A stretch of 64,000 nucleotides of DNA from Quadrisphaera setariae (GCF_008041935.1 NZ_VKAC01000006.1:186001-250000); one strand, 5' to 3'; positions 45,956 to 54,741 are shown, counted from the stretch's first letter. Notes: generated by a model from the sequence alone, not told the origin. Numbers and translations are program-made.

Positions 45956-46963
45956 GTGGGCGCGGCTCTGGTGCGGCGGGCCGCCGCCTCCGCGGTGGCC
46001 TGCACGCTGACCCTGGGCGCGCTCGCCGCCACCGCGGTGTGCGCGCCCCCCGCGCACGCTGTGCAGACGGTGACACCCTCGGTCCGCTGGTGGGGCGCCG
46101 ACCGCTACGCCACGGCGACCGCCGTCTCCCGGGAGGCCTTCCCGCAGGGCGCCCGCGACGTGGTGGTGGTCAGCGGCGCCCGCTTCCCCGACGCGCTCGC
46201 CGCCGCCCCGCTGGCCGCGCAGCTGGGCGGTCCGGTGATCACCGTGCCGGCCGGTCCGCTGCCCGCCGTGGTGCGCACCGAGCTGGAGCGGCTGTCACCG
46301 GCGGTGGTGCACGTGGTGGGCGGGTCCTCCGTGGTCGGCGACGACGTGGTGGCCCAGCTGGCACCGCTGGCCTCCGACCGCGTGGTGCGCCTGCAGGGGG
46401 CAGACAGGTACGAGACCGCGGCGTCGGTGGCGACCACCGCCTTCTCGAGCGCCTCCGAGGTCGTGCTCGCCTCCGGGCAGGACTTCCCCGACGCCCTCGC
46501 CGCGGGGTCGGCCGGGGCGGCGCTCGGCTCCCCGCTGCTGCTCACCGAGCGCGGTGCGCTGCCGGGTCCCACGAGGGCGGCGCTGGCGGCGCTCGCGCCC
46601 AGCCGCGTCACGCTGGTGGGCGGGCCGGCGGTGGTCACGCCGGCCGTGCAGCAGCAGGTGCGCGCGCTGCTGCCGGGTGCCGCGGTGGTCAGGCTCTCCG
46701 GAGACGACCGGTACGGCACCGCCGCGGCCGTGGCCCGCGACACCTGGGAGTCGGTGCCCTCACCGCTGCTGGCCAGCGGAGAGGGCTTCCCCGACGCGCT
46801 CGCCGGCGCCGCCCTGGGCGCCCCGCTGCTGCTGACCCGGCGCGACTGCCTGCCGGCAGCCACCGCGAAGGCCTACGCCGACCTCGGCGTGCAGGACGTC
46901 ACCGGACTGGGCGGCGCCGCGGTGCTGTCCGACGCTGCGCTGGCGGGCACCCCCTGCCGGTGA
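45956..46963 (+). CDS. Secreted cell-wall-binding repeat protein
   Basis: This 335-residue exported protein has a signal peptide (hydrophobic core at about 10-28, likely cleavage after HA near residue 35) and three consecutive cell wall binding repeat 2 units, each with a pattern such as RWWGADRYATATAVSREAF, FPDALAAAPLAAQLGG, and VVHVVGGSSVV. Repeats of this kind non-covalently attach proteins to teichoic or other anionic wall polymers. Here they make up the whole mature protein, with no added catalytic domain. Confidence 0.92.
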   Translation: MGAALVRRAAASAVACTLTLGALAATAVCAPPAHAVQTVTPSVRWWGADRYATATAVSREAFPQGARDVVVVSGARFPDALAAAPLAAQLGGPVITVPAGPLPAVVRTELERLSPAVVHVVGGSSVVGDDVVAQLAPLASDRVVRLQGADRYETAASVATTAFSSASEVVLASGQDFPDALAAGSAGAALGSPLLLTERGALPGPTRAALAALAPSRVTLVGGPAVVTPAVQQQVRALLPGAAVVRLSGDDRYGTAAAVARDTWESVPSPLLASGEGFPDALAGAALGAPLLLTRRDCLPAATAKAYADLGVQDVTGLGGAAVLSDAALAGTPCR

Positions 46964-46993
46964 CCTCCCGTCGACCCCGTGTCACCCCGCGGA

Positions 46994-48199
46994 TCAGGAC
47001 GACGACGAGCGCAGCCGCCCGGTGAACCGCTGCAGCCGCGCGAGCCCCTCGGACAGCTCGGAGCGCGACGCCGCGTACGACAGGCGCACGTGCGTGTCGG
47101 CGGTGGTGGCGCCGAAGTCCCGACCGGGGGTGAGCGCCACGTGCTCCTCCGCCAGCAGCCGCTCGCAGAGCTCCCAGGCCCCCAGGCCGGTGCCCGAGAC
47201 GTCCACGTAGGTGTAGAAAGCCCCGTCGGGGACCACCGGCACCTCCAGGCCGGCGCGCGCCAGCCCCTCCAGCACGAGGTGCCGGCGCCCGAGCAGGTCG
47301 AGGCGGCGCTGCTCCACCAGCGCCAGCGACTCGGGGGTGAAGGCGGCCAGCGCGGCGTGCTGCGCGGGGGCGGAGGCGCAGATGAAGAAGTTGGCGGCCA
47401 TCCGCTCCACCGCGTCCACCGCGCGGTCGGGGACCACGCACCAGCCCAGCCGCCACCCGGTCATGCCGGTGTGCTTGGAGAAGCTGCCGATGACCACGGC
47501 GTCGTCGTCCAGGGCCAGCGCGCTGCTCGGTGGGGCGCCGTCCACGGGGTCGGCGAGGTCGAGGTAGATCTCGTCCACCACGCACCAGGCGCCGCGCTCG
47601 CGCGTCAGCCGGCAGATCCCCTCCAGCTCCTCCCGCCGCACCGTGGTGCCGGTCGGGTTGGAGGGGGTCGCCACGAGCACGGCGCGCGTCGCCGGGGTCC
47701 ACGCGGCCGCGGCCGCTGCGGTGGACAGCTGGTAGCGGGTGGCGGGGGAGGTGGGGACCTCCACGGCGCGGCCGCCGAGCGCCCTGACGATCTGCCGGTT
47801 GCACGGGTAGGACGGGTCGGCCATGAGGACGTCGTCGCCGGGGTCGACCACGAGGGCCGTCACCAGCAGCAGGGCGGCGGAGGCCCCCGAGGTGATGGCC
47901 ACCCGGCGCGGGTCGAGGTCGACGCCGTGGCGCTCGCGGTAGCGGCGGGCCACGGCCTCGCGCAGCTCCGGCAGCCCCAGTGCGGGCGTGTACGGCAGCG
48001 GTCGCCCGTCGGTCACCTCGCGCAGGGCCGCGAGGACGGCGGGTGGCGCGCCCTCGTCGGGCTCGCCCAGGCTCAGGGCGACCACGTGGTGGCCCTGGGC
48101 GCGCAGCTGGGCCGCCCGGGCGGCGAAGGCCATGGCGTGGAAGGGCTCGACGGCGAGGGCGCGGCTCGAGGGGCTGGGCGGTGCGAGCGGTGCGGCCAC
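46994..48199 (-). CDS. Class I/II PLP-dependent aminotransferase
   Basis: This 401-residue fold-type I aminotransferase has LSLGEPDEGAPPAVLAAL, ITSGASAALLLVTALV, ATPSNPTGTTVRREEL, and the PLP-binding Lys in IGSFSKHTGMTGWRLGW. These suit the aspartate/aromatic aminotransferase group. The amino acid substrate cannot be read. GTG 48199 is a likely start, and the gene is divergent from the LuxR-type regulator. Confidence 0.9.
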   Translation of the reverse strand: MAAPLAPPSPSSRALAVEPFHAMAFAARAAQLRAQGHHVVALSLGEPDEGAPPAVLAALREVTDGRPLPYTPALGLPELREAVARRYRERHGVDLDPRRVAITSGASAALLLVTALVVDPGDDVLMADPSYPCNRQIVRALGGRAVEVPTSPATRYQLSTAAAAAAWTPATRAVLVATPSNPTGTTVRREELEGICRLTRERGAWCVVDEIYLDLADPVDGAPPSSALALDDDAVVIGSFSKHTGMTGWRLGWCVVPDRAVDAVERMAANFFICASAPAQHAALAAFTPESLALVEQRRLDLLGRRHLVLEGLARAGLEVPVVPDGAFYTYVDVSGTGLGAWELCERLLAEEHVALTPGRDFGATTADTHVRLSYAASRSELSEGLARLQRFTGRLRSSSS

Positions 48200-48325
48200 C
48201 CGGGCAGGCTGCCACGTCCGCCGCGCACGGAGCAGCGGGCGCGGCCGCTGGTGCTCGGGGATGGCCGGGGCCGGGCTCTGCGACCGGTCTCTCCGGCCGG
48301 GATCGGGGGCCGGTGCCGAACAGAT

Positions 48326-48354
48326 CTTCTAGTACGTTCAGTGAATGCTTCTAG
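48326..48354 (+). promoter_or_regulatory. Direct CTTCTAG repeats spanning the regulator start
   Basis: CTTCTAG occurs at 48326-48332 and 48348-48354, 22 bp apart, in the only clearly AT-rich stretch of this area. A -10-like TAGTAC (48330-48335) overlaps the first copy, and the ATG at 48345 lies between the two. Both features suit an autoregulated, nearly leaderless promoter. Confidence 0.4.
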
Positions 48355-51068
48355 GAAGACAATCGCAGAAGCAGACCCTGGTCACTGCGCTCTCCCGCGG
48401 CTCTGCCGGGCGAGGCGGCTCCATCCTGCTCACCGGGTCACCCGGCAGCGGGTTCACCGCGCTGCTCGACGAGGTGGTGGCGGCAGCGCACGGCCTGGGG
48501 GACCCCCTGGTGCTCACGACCACGGGGGTCGAGGACGAGGCGGGCATGCCCTACGCGCTCCTCCACCAGGTGATCTGCCCCCTCCTGGCCGAGCTCGGCG
48601 ACGACCTCGACCTGACTCGCCGGGAGTCGCTCGAGGCCGTCGTGGGCGCTCGTGCGCCGCAGGAGGGCGCGGTGCCCGTGGCCCTGGCCGCCCTGGGGGC
48701 GCTGGAGCTGCTCGCCCGCCGGCGCCCGGTGCTCGTCGTCGTCGACGACGCGCACCTGGCGGACCCGGACTCCGCCAGCGTCCTCCGCTTCCTGGGCAGG
48801 CGGCTCTCGCGGACGGCCGCCTGCCTCCTGGTCGTGCACCCCGAGCCGGTCGTCGGTGCTCCGTCGGCGGCGTCCGCCGAGGCCGCCAGGACCGGCGCTG
48901 ACGCGGTGGTGGTCCTGGAGCCCCTCGGCGCGAGGGACGCCCGGGCCTGGGCGGACCGGGAGCAGCCGTGGCTCGACCCGGTGCAGCGCGACACGGTCCT
49001 GCACCTCGCGGCCGGCCGCCCCCGCCGGCTCGCTGACCTCCTGCACCTGGTGGACCGGGAAGCGGTCGCCTCCGCGCCGGACGGCGGGATCCGCACCGCG
49101 CTGCGCGGGTCGGTGCTGCCCGCCGTGGCCGCCGCGCGCCGGGATCTGGAGGCCGTCGACCACCGGACCCGCCGAGCGCTGGTGGCCCTGGGCCTCCTCG
49201 ACGACCCCGCGGGTGCGTGGCTGGTGGCCCGCGTCGCCGGCGGCGAGGGCGCCGGGCCGGGTGTCCACGCGCCGGCTGCGGCGGACCCCCTGACGGCGGT
49301 CCTGGCCGCCGTCGAAGCAGACCCCCTGCTCGTCACGGAGCTGCGCACCGCCTGGTCCCAGCACCTGGAGGAGGCCGCCGCGGCCGCGCTGGCAGGCGGT
49401 CCCGCCGCGACCCGCCTGCGGGCCGAGGCCCTGCGGCAGCGAGCGCTGGCCGACCCGGCGGGCGCGCCCGCTCTGGCCGCACCCCTGGAGGACGCCGCAC
49501 GCGCGCTGTGCGCGGTGGACGCCGCGCGCAGCAGCGAGCTCTTCGCCCTGGCCGCCGAGCACCACCGCGAGGTGCCGGCCCGCGCCGCAGCTGCGAGCCG
49601 TGCAGCCGAGCTCGCGCTCGCGTGCGGGCGTCACGACCGGGCCCGGCTGCTCGCGGAGCGCGCCGCCGCGCTCACGGACGGTGCCGGTGCGGCGGCGGCT
49701 GCGGTGACCTCGCGCTGGAGCGCACTGACGGCGCTCGCCCGCGGTGACCGCGACGCCGCGGCCCTCCACCTCGAGCATCACCTCGGTCGGCAGGTGGGCG
49801 CACCGGGCGTCGATCAGGAGCTGCTGGCCACCGCTGCAGCGCTCGTGATGGTGGCCGGGCGGCGCACCGGCGGATGCCGCGCGCTGGAAGCCGCCGCATC
49901 GGCGACGCCCGCGCTCGCCGGCCCGCTGCGCTCCCTGGCGCGCCTGGCGCTCCCCTGGCACCTCGCCGTGCCGGACGAGCAGCGGCACTCCCTCGACGAC
50001 GCGCTCGCCGCGCTGGCCGGGGCCGGCCTCCCGGTGCTCCGACTCGCGGCCGACGCCGGCCGGCTCCTGGGCCGCAGCGACGAGGTCGCCGCTGCGTGCC
50101 GGTCCTCGCTGCCCGCGTGGCCCACCACCGGTCCGGCCGCCGTGGACGTGCACCTGGCGCTGGCCGCGTGCGCACTGGACACCGGGGACCTGACCGAGGT
50201 GCGCGCCCACGTGCAGGACGCTCGCGCCGCACTGCGCCACGCGCCGCAGGCGGAGGCCGCGGTCCTGCAGGCGGAGCAGCTCGTCGCCTGCCTGGGCAGC
50301 ACCCGGGTGCCGGACGCGGCGTGGGAGGACGCCAGCGACCTGCCGCCCACCACCGAGCGGGCCGGCGCGGTCTGGTGCCGCGCCCACCGCCACCGCCTGC
50401 GTGGAGACCTGGCGTCCGCTGCCGCTGAGCTGCTGCCGCTGTGGCCCGCCGACGAGGCTCCCGCTGACGCCGGCGCCCTCCTCAACGCCCTCCCGACCGT
50501 CCACGCCCTGAGCGGCTCCGGCGCTGCGCCCGAGGTGCTCGAGCGCACCGTCCGGCAGGTCACCGCCTGGGCGGAGGGCAGCGGCGCCCCGCTGGCGGTC
50601 TCGACCGCGCTGGTGTGCCGCGCCGTGCTCGTGCAGGACCCCCACGCGCAGCAGCAGCTGCTCCGGGAGGCCGTCGAGCGGGGCGGGGACGGCCCGGCCG
50701 GAGCGGCCCCGCGCCTGGCGCTCGGCATGCTCCTGCGCAGAGCGCGCCAGGCTGTGGCGGCGCGTGAGCCGCTCGGCGCCGCGCTGCGGGTCTTCGAGCG
50801 GCACGGGCTGGCGGCCTTCGCCGAGCTGGCCCGCCGGGAGCTCGACGCCACCGCGCCGCTGCGCCCGGCGCGGCCCATGGGCTCCTCGGTGCTGACCGGC
50901 CAGGAGCGCACTGTCGCGACGCTGGCCGCCGAGGGCCTGTCCAACGCCGGTATCGCGCAGAGCCTCGGCATCAGCGCGCGCACCGTGGCCCACCACCTGC
51001 AGCACGTCTACGCCAAGCTGGGCGTGTCCGGGCGCCAGGAGCTCGGGCCCCGGCTGGAGGAGCGGTGA
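48345..51068 (+). CDS. LAL-type LuxR-family regulator with degenerate Walker A
   Basis: This 907-residue protein has an N-terminal AAA-like ATPase domain, a long alpha-helical middle with TPR-like Ala-rich repeats, and a C-terminal LuxR/GerE helix-turn-helix (LTGQERTVATLAAEGLSNAG then IAQSLGISARTVAHHLQHVY) at about residues 840-900. The phosphate loop reads GSPGSGFTALL, with Phe where Lys should be (residue 37). The Walker B-like VLVVVDDAHLADPD is intact. ATP binding is therefore doubtful. The signal sensed is unknown. It is followed by a convergent small LuxR gene. Confidence 0.9.
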   Translation: MLLGRQSQKQTLVTALSRGSAGRGGSILLTGSPGSGFTALLDEVVAAAHGLGDPLVLTTTGVEDEAGMPYALLHQVICPLLAELGDDLDLTRRESLEAVVGARAPQEGAVPVALAALGALELLARRRPVLVVVDDAHLADPDSASVLRFLGRRLSRTAACLLVVHPEPVVGAPSAASAEAARTGADAVVVLEPLGARDARAWADREQPWLDPVQRDTVLHLAAGRPRRLADLLHLVDREAVASAPDGGIRTALRGSVLPAVAAARRDLEAVDHRTRRALVALGLLDDPAGAWLVARVAGGEGAGPGVHAPAAADPLTAVLAAVEADPLLVTELRTAWSQHLEEAAAAALAGGPAATRLRAEALRQRALADPAGAPALAAPLEDAARALCAVDAARSSELFALAAEHHREVPARAAAASRAAELALACGRHDRARLLAERAAALTDGAGAAAAAVTSRWSALTALARGDRDAAALHLEHHLGRQVGAPGVDQELLATAAALVMVAGRRTGGCRALEAAASATPALAGPLRSLARLALPWHLAVPDEQRHSLDDALAALAGAGLPVLRLAADAGRLLGRSDEVAAACRSSLPAWPTTGPAAVDVHLALAACALDTGDLTEVRAHVQDARAALRHAPQAEAAVLQAEQLVACLGSTRVPDAAWEDASDLPPTTERAGAVWCRAHRHRLRGDLASAAAELLPLWPADEAPADAGALLNALPTVHALSGSGAAPEVLERTVRQVTAWAEGSGAPLAVSTALVCRAVLVQDPHAQQQLLREAVERGGDGPAGAAPRLALGMLLRRARQAVAAREPLGAALRVFERHGLAAFAELARRELDATAPLRPARPMGSSVLTGQERTVATLAAEGLSNAGIAQSLGISARTVAHHLQHVYAKLGVSGRQELGPRLEER

Positions 51069-51076
51069 GCCGCGCC

Positions 51077-51457
51077 TCAGCCGAGGTCGCCGGCCTCGCG
51101 GGCCCGGGAGGCGGCCTCTCCGCTGCTGCGGACGCCGTACTTGCGGCGCGCTGCCGCCAGGTGCTGCACCACGGTCCCCGGCGCCACGCCGAGCGCCTCG
51201 GCGATGCCCGCCGTCGACGACCCCCGCTCCACCAGGAGCAGCACGTCGCGTTCGCGAGGGGTCAGCACCACCTGCACCTCGCGGGACCTCTGGGCGTCGT
51301 CCTCGAGCCGCTGCAGCTCCTCCTCGGACAGCAGCACGGCCCGGGAGCCGCTGCTGGTGCAGAAGACCACGCGCACCTCGCCGTCCGCCACGGCGTCGAG
51401 CAGCTGGAGCCAGTGGTGGGCGGAGGCGGTGACCTCCTGCCTCGGGTGAGCGGGCAT
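51077..51457 (-). CDS. Small LuxR-type helix-turn-helix protein
   Basis: This 126-residue protein has a C-terminal GerE-type HTH at about residues 65-120 (VVLTPRERDVLLLVERGSSTAG then IAEALGVAPGTVVQHLAAAR). An N-terminal half of about 60 residues has no named domain and includes VRVVFCTSSGSRAVLLSEEE. It is convergent with the LAL regulator gene, eight bases apart. Confidence 0.85.
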   Translation of the reverse strand: MPAHPRQEVTASAHHWLQLLDAVADGEVRVVFCTSSGSRAVLLSEEELQRLEDDAQRSREVQVVLTPRERDVLLLVERGSSTAGIAEALGVAPGTVVQHLAAARRKYGVRSSGEAASRAREAGDLG

Positions 51458-51570
51458 GGGGACGTCCTGTCCGGCGCGTCGGCGGAGGTGCGGGCAGGGT
51501 GGCCACCCTACGCGGCGCGTGCCCTCAGGGCCCGTCTCGCGCGCCGCGTCGGCCGGTGGGAGGCACCGGC

Positions 51571-52350
51571 GTGGTGACCACCGGGCCGGGTGAGCGGGGT
51601 GGAGGGGACGGTCTGCACGACCCCCGGCCCCGCGGCAGGGCCGCTCGGGCGGCCCGCGCGCTGCGCGCGGCGGCGCCGAAGGGGCGGCCCCCGCACGACC
51701 TCGTCGACCGCCTCGCGGTGGTCGTGACGCAGGCGCTGGGGGTCCAGGGCGCCAGCGTCAGCGCCCTCTTCGCGCCCGGGATGTCCGTGCCGGTGGGCGT
51801 CAGCGACCCCCTGGCGGCCCGCGCCGAACAGCTCCAGTTCACCGCGGGGGAGGGCCCCTGCTGGGAGGCCTACCTCACCGGCACGACCGTCGTCGCCGAC
51901 CTGGCCGACGCGGCTGCGTCGCAGCGCCGATGGCCCGCCTACGCGCGTGCCCTCCGGCACGAGACCGGGTACCAGCTGGTGGTGGCCCTGCCCGTCACGC
52001 TCGCGTCGGGCCTGGTCGTCGCCCTCAGCACCTACGAGGCGGACCGCTCGGGCGGCGCCTGGTGGCTGGACGCCGTGCGCGTGGGGTCCGCACTGGGCGA
52101 GGTGCTGGACGAGGCGTCCCCGCCGGCCTCGGAGGGCGGGGCCGTGTGGCTCGACTCCTCCACCACCGCCCGGCGCAGCACGGTGTGGACGGCGGAGGCG
52201 GTGCTCATCGACAACGCGCCCTTCCTCGACCACGACCGCGCCCTCGACGCCCTGCGCACCTACAGCCTGAGCGAGGGCACGACCGTCGACGACACGGCCG
52301 CCGCCCTCGTCGAGGGCCGCCTCACCACGCGCGAGGTCCTCGGCCGCTGA
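51571..52350 (+). CDS. GAF-domain protein with ANTAR-like C-terminus
   Basis: This 259-residue protein has a GAF domain at about 45-170 (QLQFTAGEGPCWEAYLTG is a typical actinobacterial GAF turn). The C-terminal 60 residues (AEAVLIDNAPFLDHDRALDALRTYS) resemble an ANTAR RNA-binding domain but are degenerate. GTG 51571 is preferred because GGGAGG lies seven bases upstream; the GTG at 51499 lacks one. The ligand is unknown. It is divergent from the small LuxR gene. Confidence 0.8.
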   Translation: MVTTGPGERGGGDGLHDPRPRGRAARAARALRAAAPKGRPPHDLVDRLAVVVTQALGVQGASVSALFAPGMSVPVGVSDPLAARAEQLQFTAGEGPCWEAYLTGTTVVADLADAAASQRRWPAYARALRHETGYQLVVALPVTLASGLVVALSTYEADRSGGAWWLDAVRVGSALGEVLDEASPPASEGGAVWLDSSTTARRSTVWTAEAVLIDNAPFLDHDRALDALRTYSLSEGTTVDDTAAALVEGRLTTREVLGR

Positions 52351-52409
52351 CGCGCCGCCCTGGGGGCCGGGGTGGTCATCACGAACCGGTCACGGTGGCC
52401 GGTCTGGGT

Positions 52410-52439
52410 TTGACGCTGGCTGGACGCGGTTCGTACCGT
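52410..52439 (+). promoter_or_regulatory. Promoter of the SAM-IV riboswitch-metQNI transcript
   Basis: TTGACG (52410-52415), an 18-base spacer and TACCGT (52434-52439). A start point about seven bases downstream falls at 52446, immediately before the first base of the riboswitch. Confidence 0.65.
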
Positions 52440-52446
52440 CCTCCTC

Positions 52447-52556
52447 AGGTCACGAGTGACAGCGCGAAGCCCTGGCTGGCTGTCCGGCAACCCTCCTCCG
52501 CGGCGGGGTGCTCCAGGTGACGACCCGGCCGTGCGACCCCGCACGGCAAGAGCGGA
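52447..52556 (+). ncRNA. SAM-IV riboswitch
   Basis: The aptamer matches the actinobacterial SAM-IV consensus: GGTCACGAGTGACAGC, GAAGCCCTGGCTGGCTG, TCCGGCAACCCTCCTCCGCG, GGCGGGGTGCTCCAGGTGACG and the final hairpin CCGTGC/GCACGG followed by CAAGAGCGGA. SAM binding normally turns off methionine-related genes. The downstream metQNI importer fits exactly. The pyrimidine-rich CCCTCCTCC core of the aptamer could also pair with the GAGGAG of the following Shine-Dalgarno, a plausible expression mechanism. Confidence 0.87.
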
Positions 52557-52575
52557 CCACCTCCGAGGAGACGCC

Positions 52576-52608
52576 ATGACGCCGCCTTCGCTGCGCCGAG
52601 GCGCCTGA
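52576..52608 (+). CDS. Ten-codon leader ORF after the SAM-IV riboswitch
   Basis: ATG at 52576, preceded by GAGGAG five bases upstream, encodes MTPPSLRRGA and a stop. It lies between the riboswitch and metQ (63 bases before the metQ ATG) and would be the first ORF on the transcript. Whether it is translated is unknown. It contains no Met or Cys run beyond the start, so a classical attenuator peptide is not obvious. Confidence 0.4.
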   Translation: MTPPSLRRGA

Positions 52609-52671
52609 ACGGTGCCACTCCGCCGCGCCCGCCCGCGGCACCCACCTCACGCACGACCCCCCAGGAGAGCC

Positions 52672-53661
52672 ATGTCCAGCACCGATCCCAGCGCCAGCCC
52701 CGTCCTGCCCCCCAAGCCGAAGCGCAAGACCCCGGTGGCCGCGATCGCCGTGGCCGCGGTGGTGCTCCTCGCGGTGGTCGGGGTCGGCGCGTGGGTGCTG
52801 GGCAGCCGCAGCGGGGGCGGCGACGACACCGCCGCCAGCAGCACCGCCTCCAGCCAGGGCTACCGGTCCGAGGTGAAGATCGGCGTCGCCGACAGCTCGC
52901 TGCCCTACTGGAAGACCTACACCGAGCTCGCCAAGAGCCAGCTGGGCGTCACGGTCGACCTCGTCAACTTCTCCGACTACAGCCTGCCCAACCCGGCGCT
53001 GAGCCAGGGCGAGGTCGACCTCAACCAGTTCCAGCACATCCAGTACCTGGCCAACTACGACGCCACCGCGAACGACACGATCCAGCCCATCGGCTCGACC
53101 GCCGTCTACCCGCTGCCGCTGTACTCGACCACCGTCAAGGACGTCGCGTCGCTGCCCGCTGACGCCGTGGTCGCCATCCCCAACGACGCCATCAACGAGG
53201 CCCGTGCGCTCCTGCTGCTGCAGCAGGCCGGGCTGGTGCAGCTGAAGGGCGGCGGGACGGCGTTCTCGAAGACCGCCGACATCACCAGCTCGAAGGTGAA
53301 GGTCACCCCGGTCGCGGCCGACCAGACCGCCGGCGCCCTGCAGAGCGGCTCCGCCGTGGCCGCCGTGGTCAACAACAACTTCGCCACCAAGGCCGGGCTC
53401 ACCGAGCAGCAGATCATCGTCGCCGACGACCCGGCCGCGGCTGCCGCCGCGCCCTACGTCAACATCTTCGCCGCCCGCAAGGCCGACGTCGGTGACAAGA
53501 CCTACCTCGCCCTCGCGAAGCTCTGGCACGACCCGGCGGTGCAGGCGGTCTTCACGAAGGACTACCCCAGCGCCGTCGTCGTGGACCGCCCGGCCGCCGA
53601 CCTGCAGGCCGACCTCGCGAAGGTCGAGCAGGACGCGAAGGCCGCGAAGGCCGCCGGCTGA
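52672..53661 (+). CDS. metQ: Methionine ABC transporter substrate-binding protein, membrane-anchored
   Basis: A 329-residue NlpA/MetQ-family protein: VKIGVADSSLPYWKTYTELAK, VDLVNFSDYSLPNPALSQGEVDLNQFQHIQYL (the DYxxPN and QH sites, split here), and VVNNNFATKAGL are diagnostic. The N-terminus has a transmembrane helix (about 24-45) but no lipobox Cys, so it is probably anchored by that helix rather than by lipid. AGGAG lies about six bases before ATG 52672. It is followed after two bases by metN. Confidence 0.92.
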   Translation: MSSTDPSASPVLPPKPKRKTPVAAIAVAAVVLLAVVGVGAWVLGSRSGGGDDTAASSTASSQGYRSEVKIGVADSSLPYWKTYTELAKSQLGVTVDLVNFSDYSLPNPALSQGEVDLNQFQHIQYLANYDATANDTIQPIGSTAVYPLPLYSTTVKDVASLPADAVVAIPNDAINEARALLLLQQAGLVQLKGGGTAFSKTADITSSKVKVTPVAADQTAGALQSGSAVAAVVNNNFATKAGLTEQQIIVADDPAAAAAAPYVNIFAARKADVGDKTYLALAKLWHDPAVQAVFTKDYPSAVVVDRPAADLQADLAKVEQDAKAAKAAG

Positions 53662-53663
53662 CC

Positions 53664-54740
53664 GTGGCGGCCACGTCCCCCGCGTCGCCAGCACCCGCGG
53701 GCCCGCGGCGCACCGGTGACGTCCTCGTCGAGCTCGAGGACGTCACCAAGCGCTTCGAGCGCGGCGGCTCCACCGTCACCGCGGTCGACGGCGTCAGCCT
53801 GTCCGTCGCCCGCGGTGAGGTGCTCGCCGTCATCGGCTACTCCGGTGCCGGCAAGTCCACGCTGGTCCGGCTCGTCAACGCCCTCGAGCAGCCCACCTCG
53901 GGCAGCGTCCGGGTGGCGGGCCAGGACCTCACCCGCCTCGGTGAGAAGGAGCTGCGCGCCGCCCGGGCGGGCATCGGGATGATCTTCCAGCAGTTCAACC
54001 TGCTGAGCTCGCGCACCGTGGCCGGCAACGTCGCGTACCCGCTGAAGGTGGCCGGGGTCGGGAAGGCCGAGCGCGAGAAGCGCACCGCCGAGCTCCTCGA
54101 CTTCGTCGGGCTCCTGGACCGCGCGCACGCGCATCCCGAGCAGCTCTCCGGCGGGCAGAAGCAGCGCGTGGGCATCGCGCGGGCGCTGGCCACCAACCCG
54201 CCGCTGCTCCTGGCCGACGAGGCCACCAGCGCCCTCGACCCGGAGACCACCGAGGAGGTGCTCACCCTGCTGCGGCGGGTGAACACCGAGCTGGGCGTGA
54301 CCGTCGTGCTCATCACGCACGAGATGGAGGCCGTGCGCCGCGTGGCCGACCGGGTGGCCGTCATGGAGGGCGGCCGCGTGGTGGAGGTGGGGGACGTCTA
54401 CGACGTCTTCACCGCCCCCCAGACGCCGGCCGCGCAGCGCTTCGTGCGCTCCGCCACCCACGACCGGCCCTCCCCCGAGGCCCTCGCGCGGCTGCGCGAG
54501 CACCACCCCGGCCGCCTCGTGACCGTGCGCATCACCGACCGCCCGCGCCTCCAGCAGGTGGTCGACGGCGCCTTCCGCGACGCCGGCGTGAGCGCCGAGC
54601 TGGTCTACGGCGGGGTCGGCGAGGTGCGCGAGCGCCGCGCCGGCTCCCTCACCTACGAGCTGACCGGTGACGACGCCGCGGTGCAGCGGGCCCTGGCCGG
54701 CCTGCGCGCCGCCGACGTCGTCGTCGACGAGGAGGACTGA
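53664..54740 (+). CDS. metN: Methionine ABC transporter ATPase
   Basis: The 358-residue ATPase has VIGYSGAGKSTLVRLVNAL (Walker A), QQFNLLSSRTV (Q-loop), LSGGQKQRVGIARAL (signature), LLADEATSALDPET (Walker B) and LITHEMEAV. The C-terminal 100 residues are a NIL domain, which binds methionine and inhibits transport. A long Ser/Ala/Pro N-terminal extension of about 18 residues is unusual. It lies between metQ and metI with two-base and one-base gaps. Confidence 0.96.
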   Translation: MAATSPASPAPAGPRRTGDVLVELEDVTKRFERGGSTVTAVDGVSLSVARGEVLAVIGYSGAGKSTLVRLVNALEQPTSGSVRVAGQDLTRLGEKELRAARAGIGMIFQQFNLLSSRTVAGNVAYPLKVAGVGKAEREKRTAELLDFVGLLDRAHAHPEQLSGGQKQRVGIARALATNPPLLLADEATSALDPETTEEVLTLLRRVNTELGVTVVLITHEMEAVRRVADRVAVMEGGRVVEVGDVYDVFTAPQTPAAQRFVRSATHDRPSPEALARLREHHPGRLVTVRITDRPRLQQVVDGAFRDAGVSAELVYGGVGEVRERRAGSLTYELTGDDAAVQRALAGLRAADVVVDEED

Positions 54741-54741
54741 G

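Noticed and set aside
48438-51506. A frame of more than 1,000 codons antisense to the LAL regulator
   Set aside because: The composition is Arg/Gly/Ala-rich without any domain, and the + strand has recognisable HTH and Walker B motifs.
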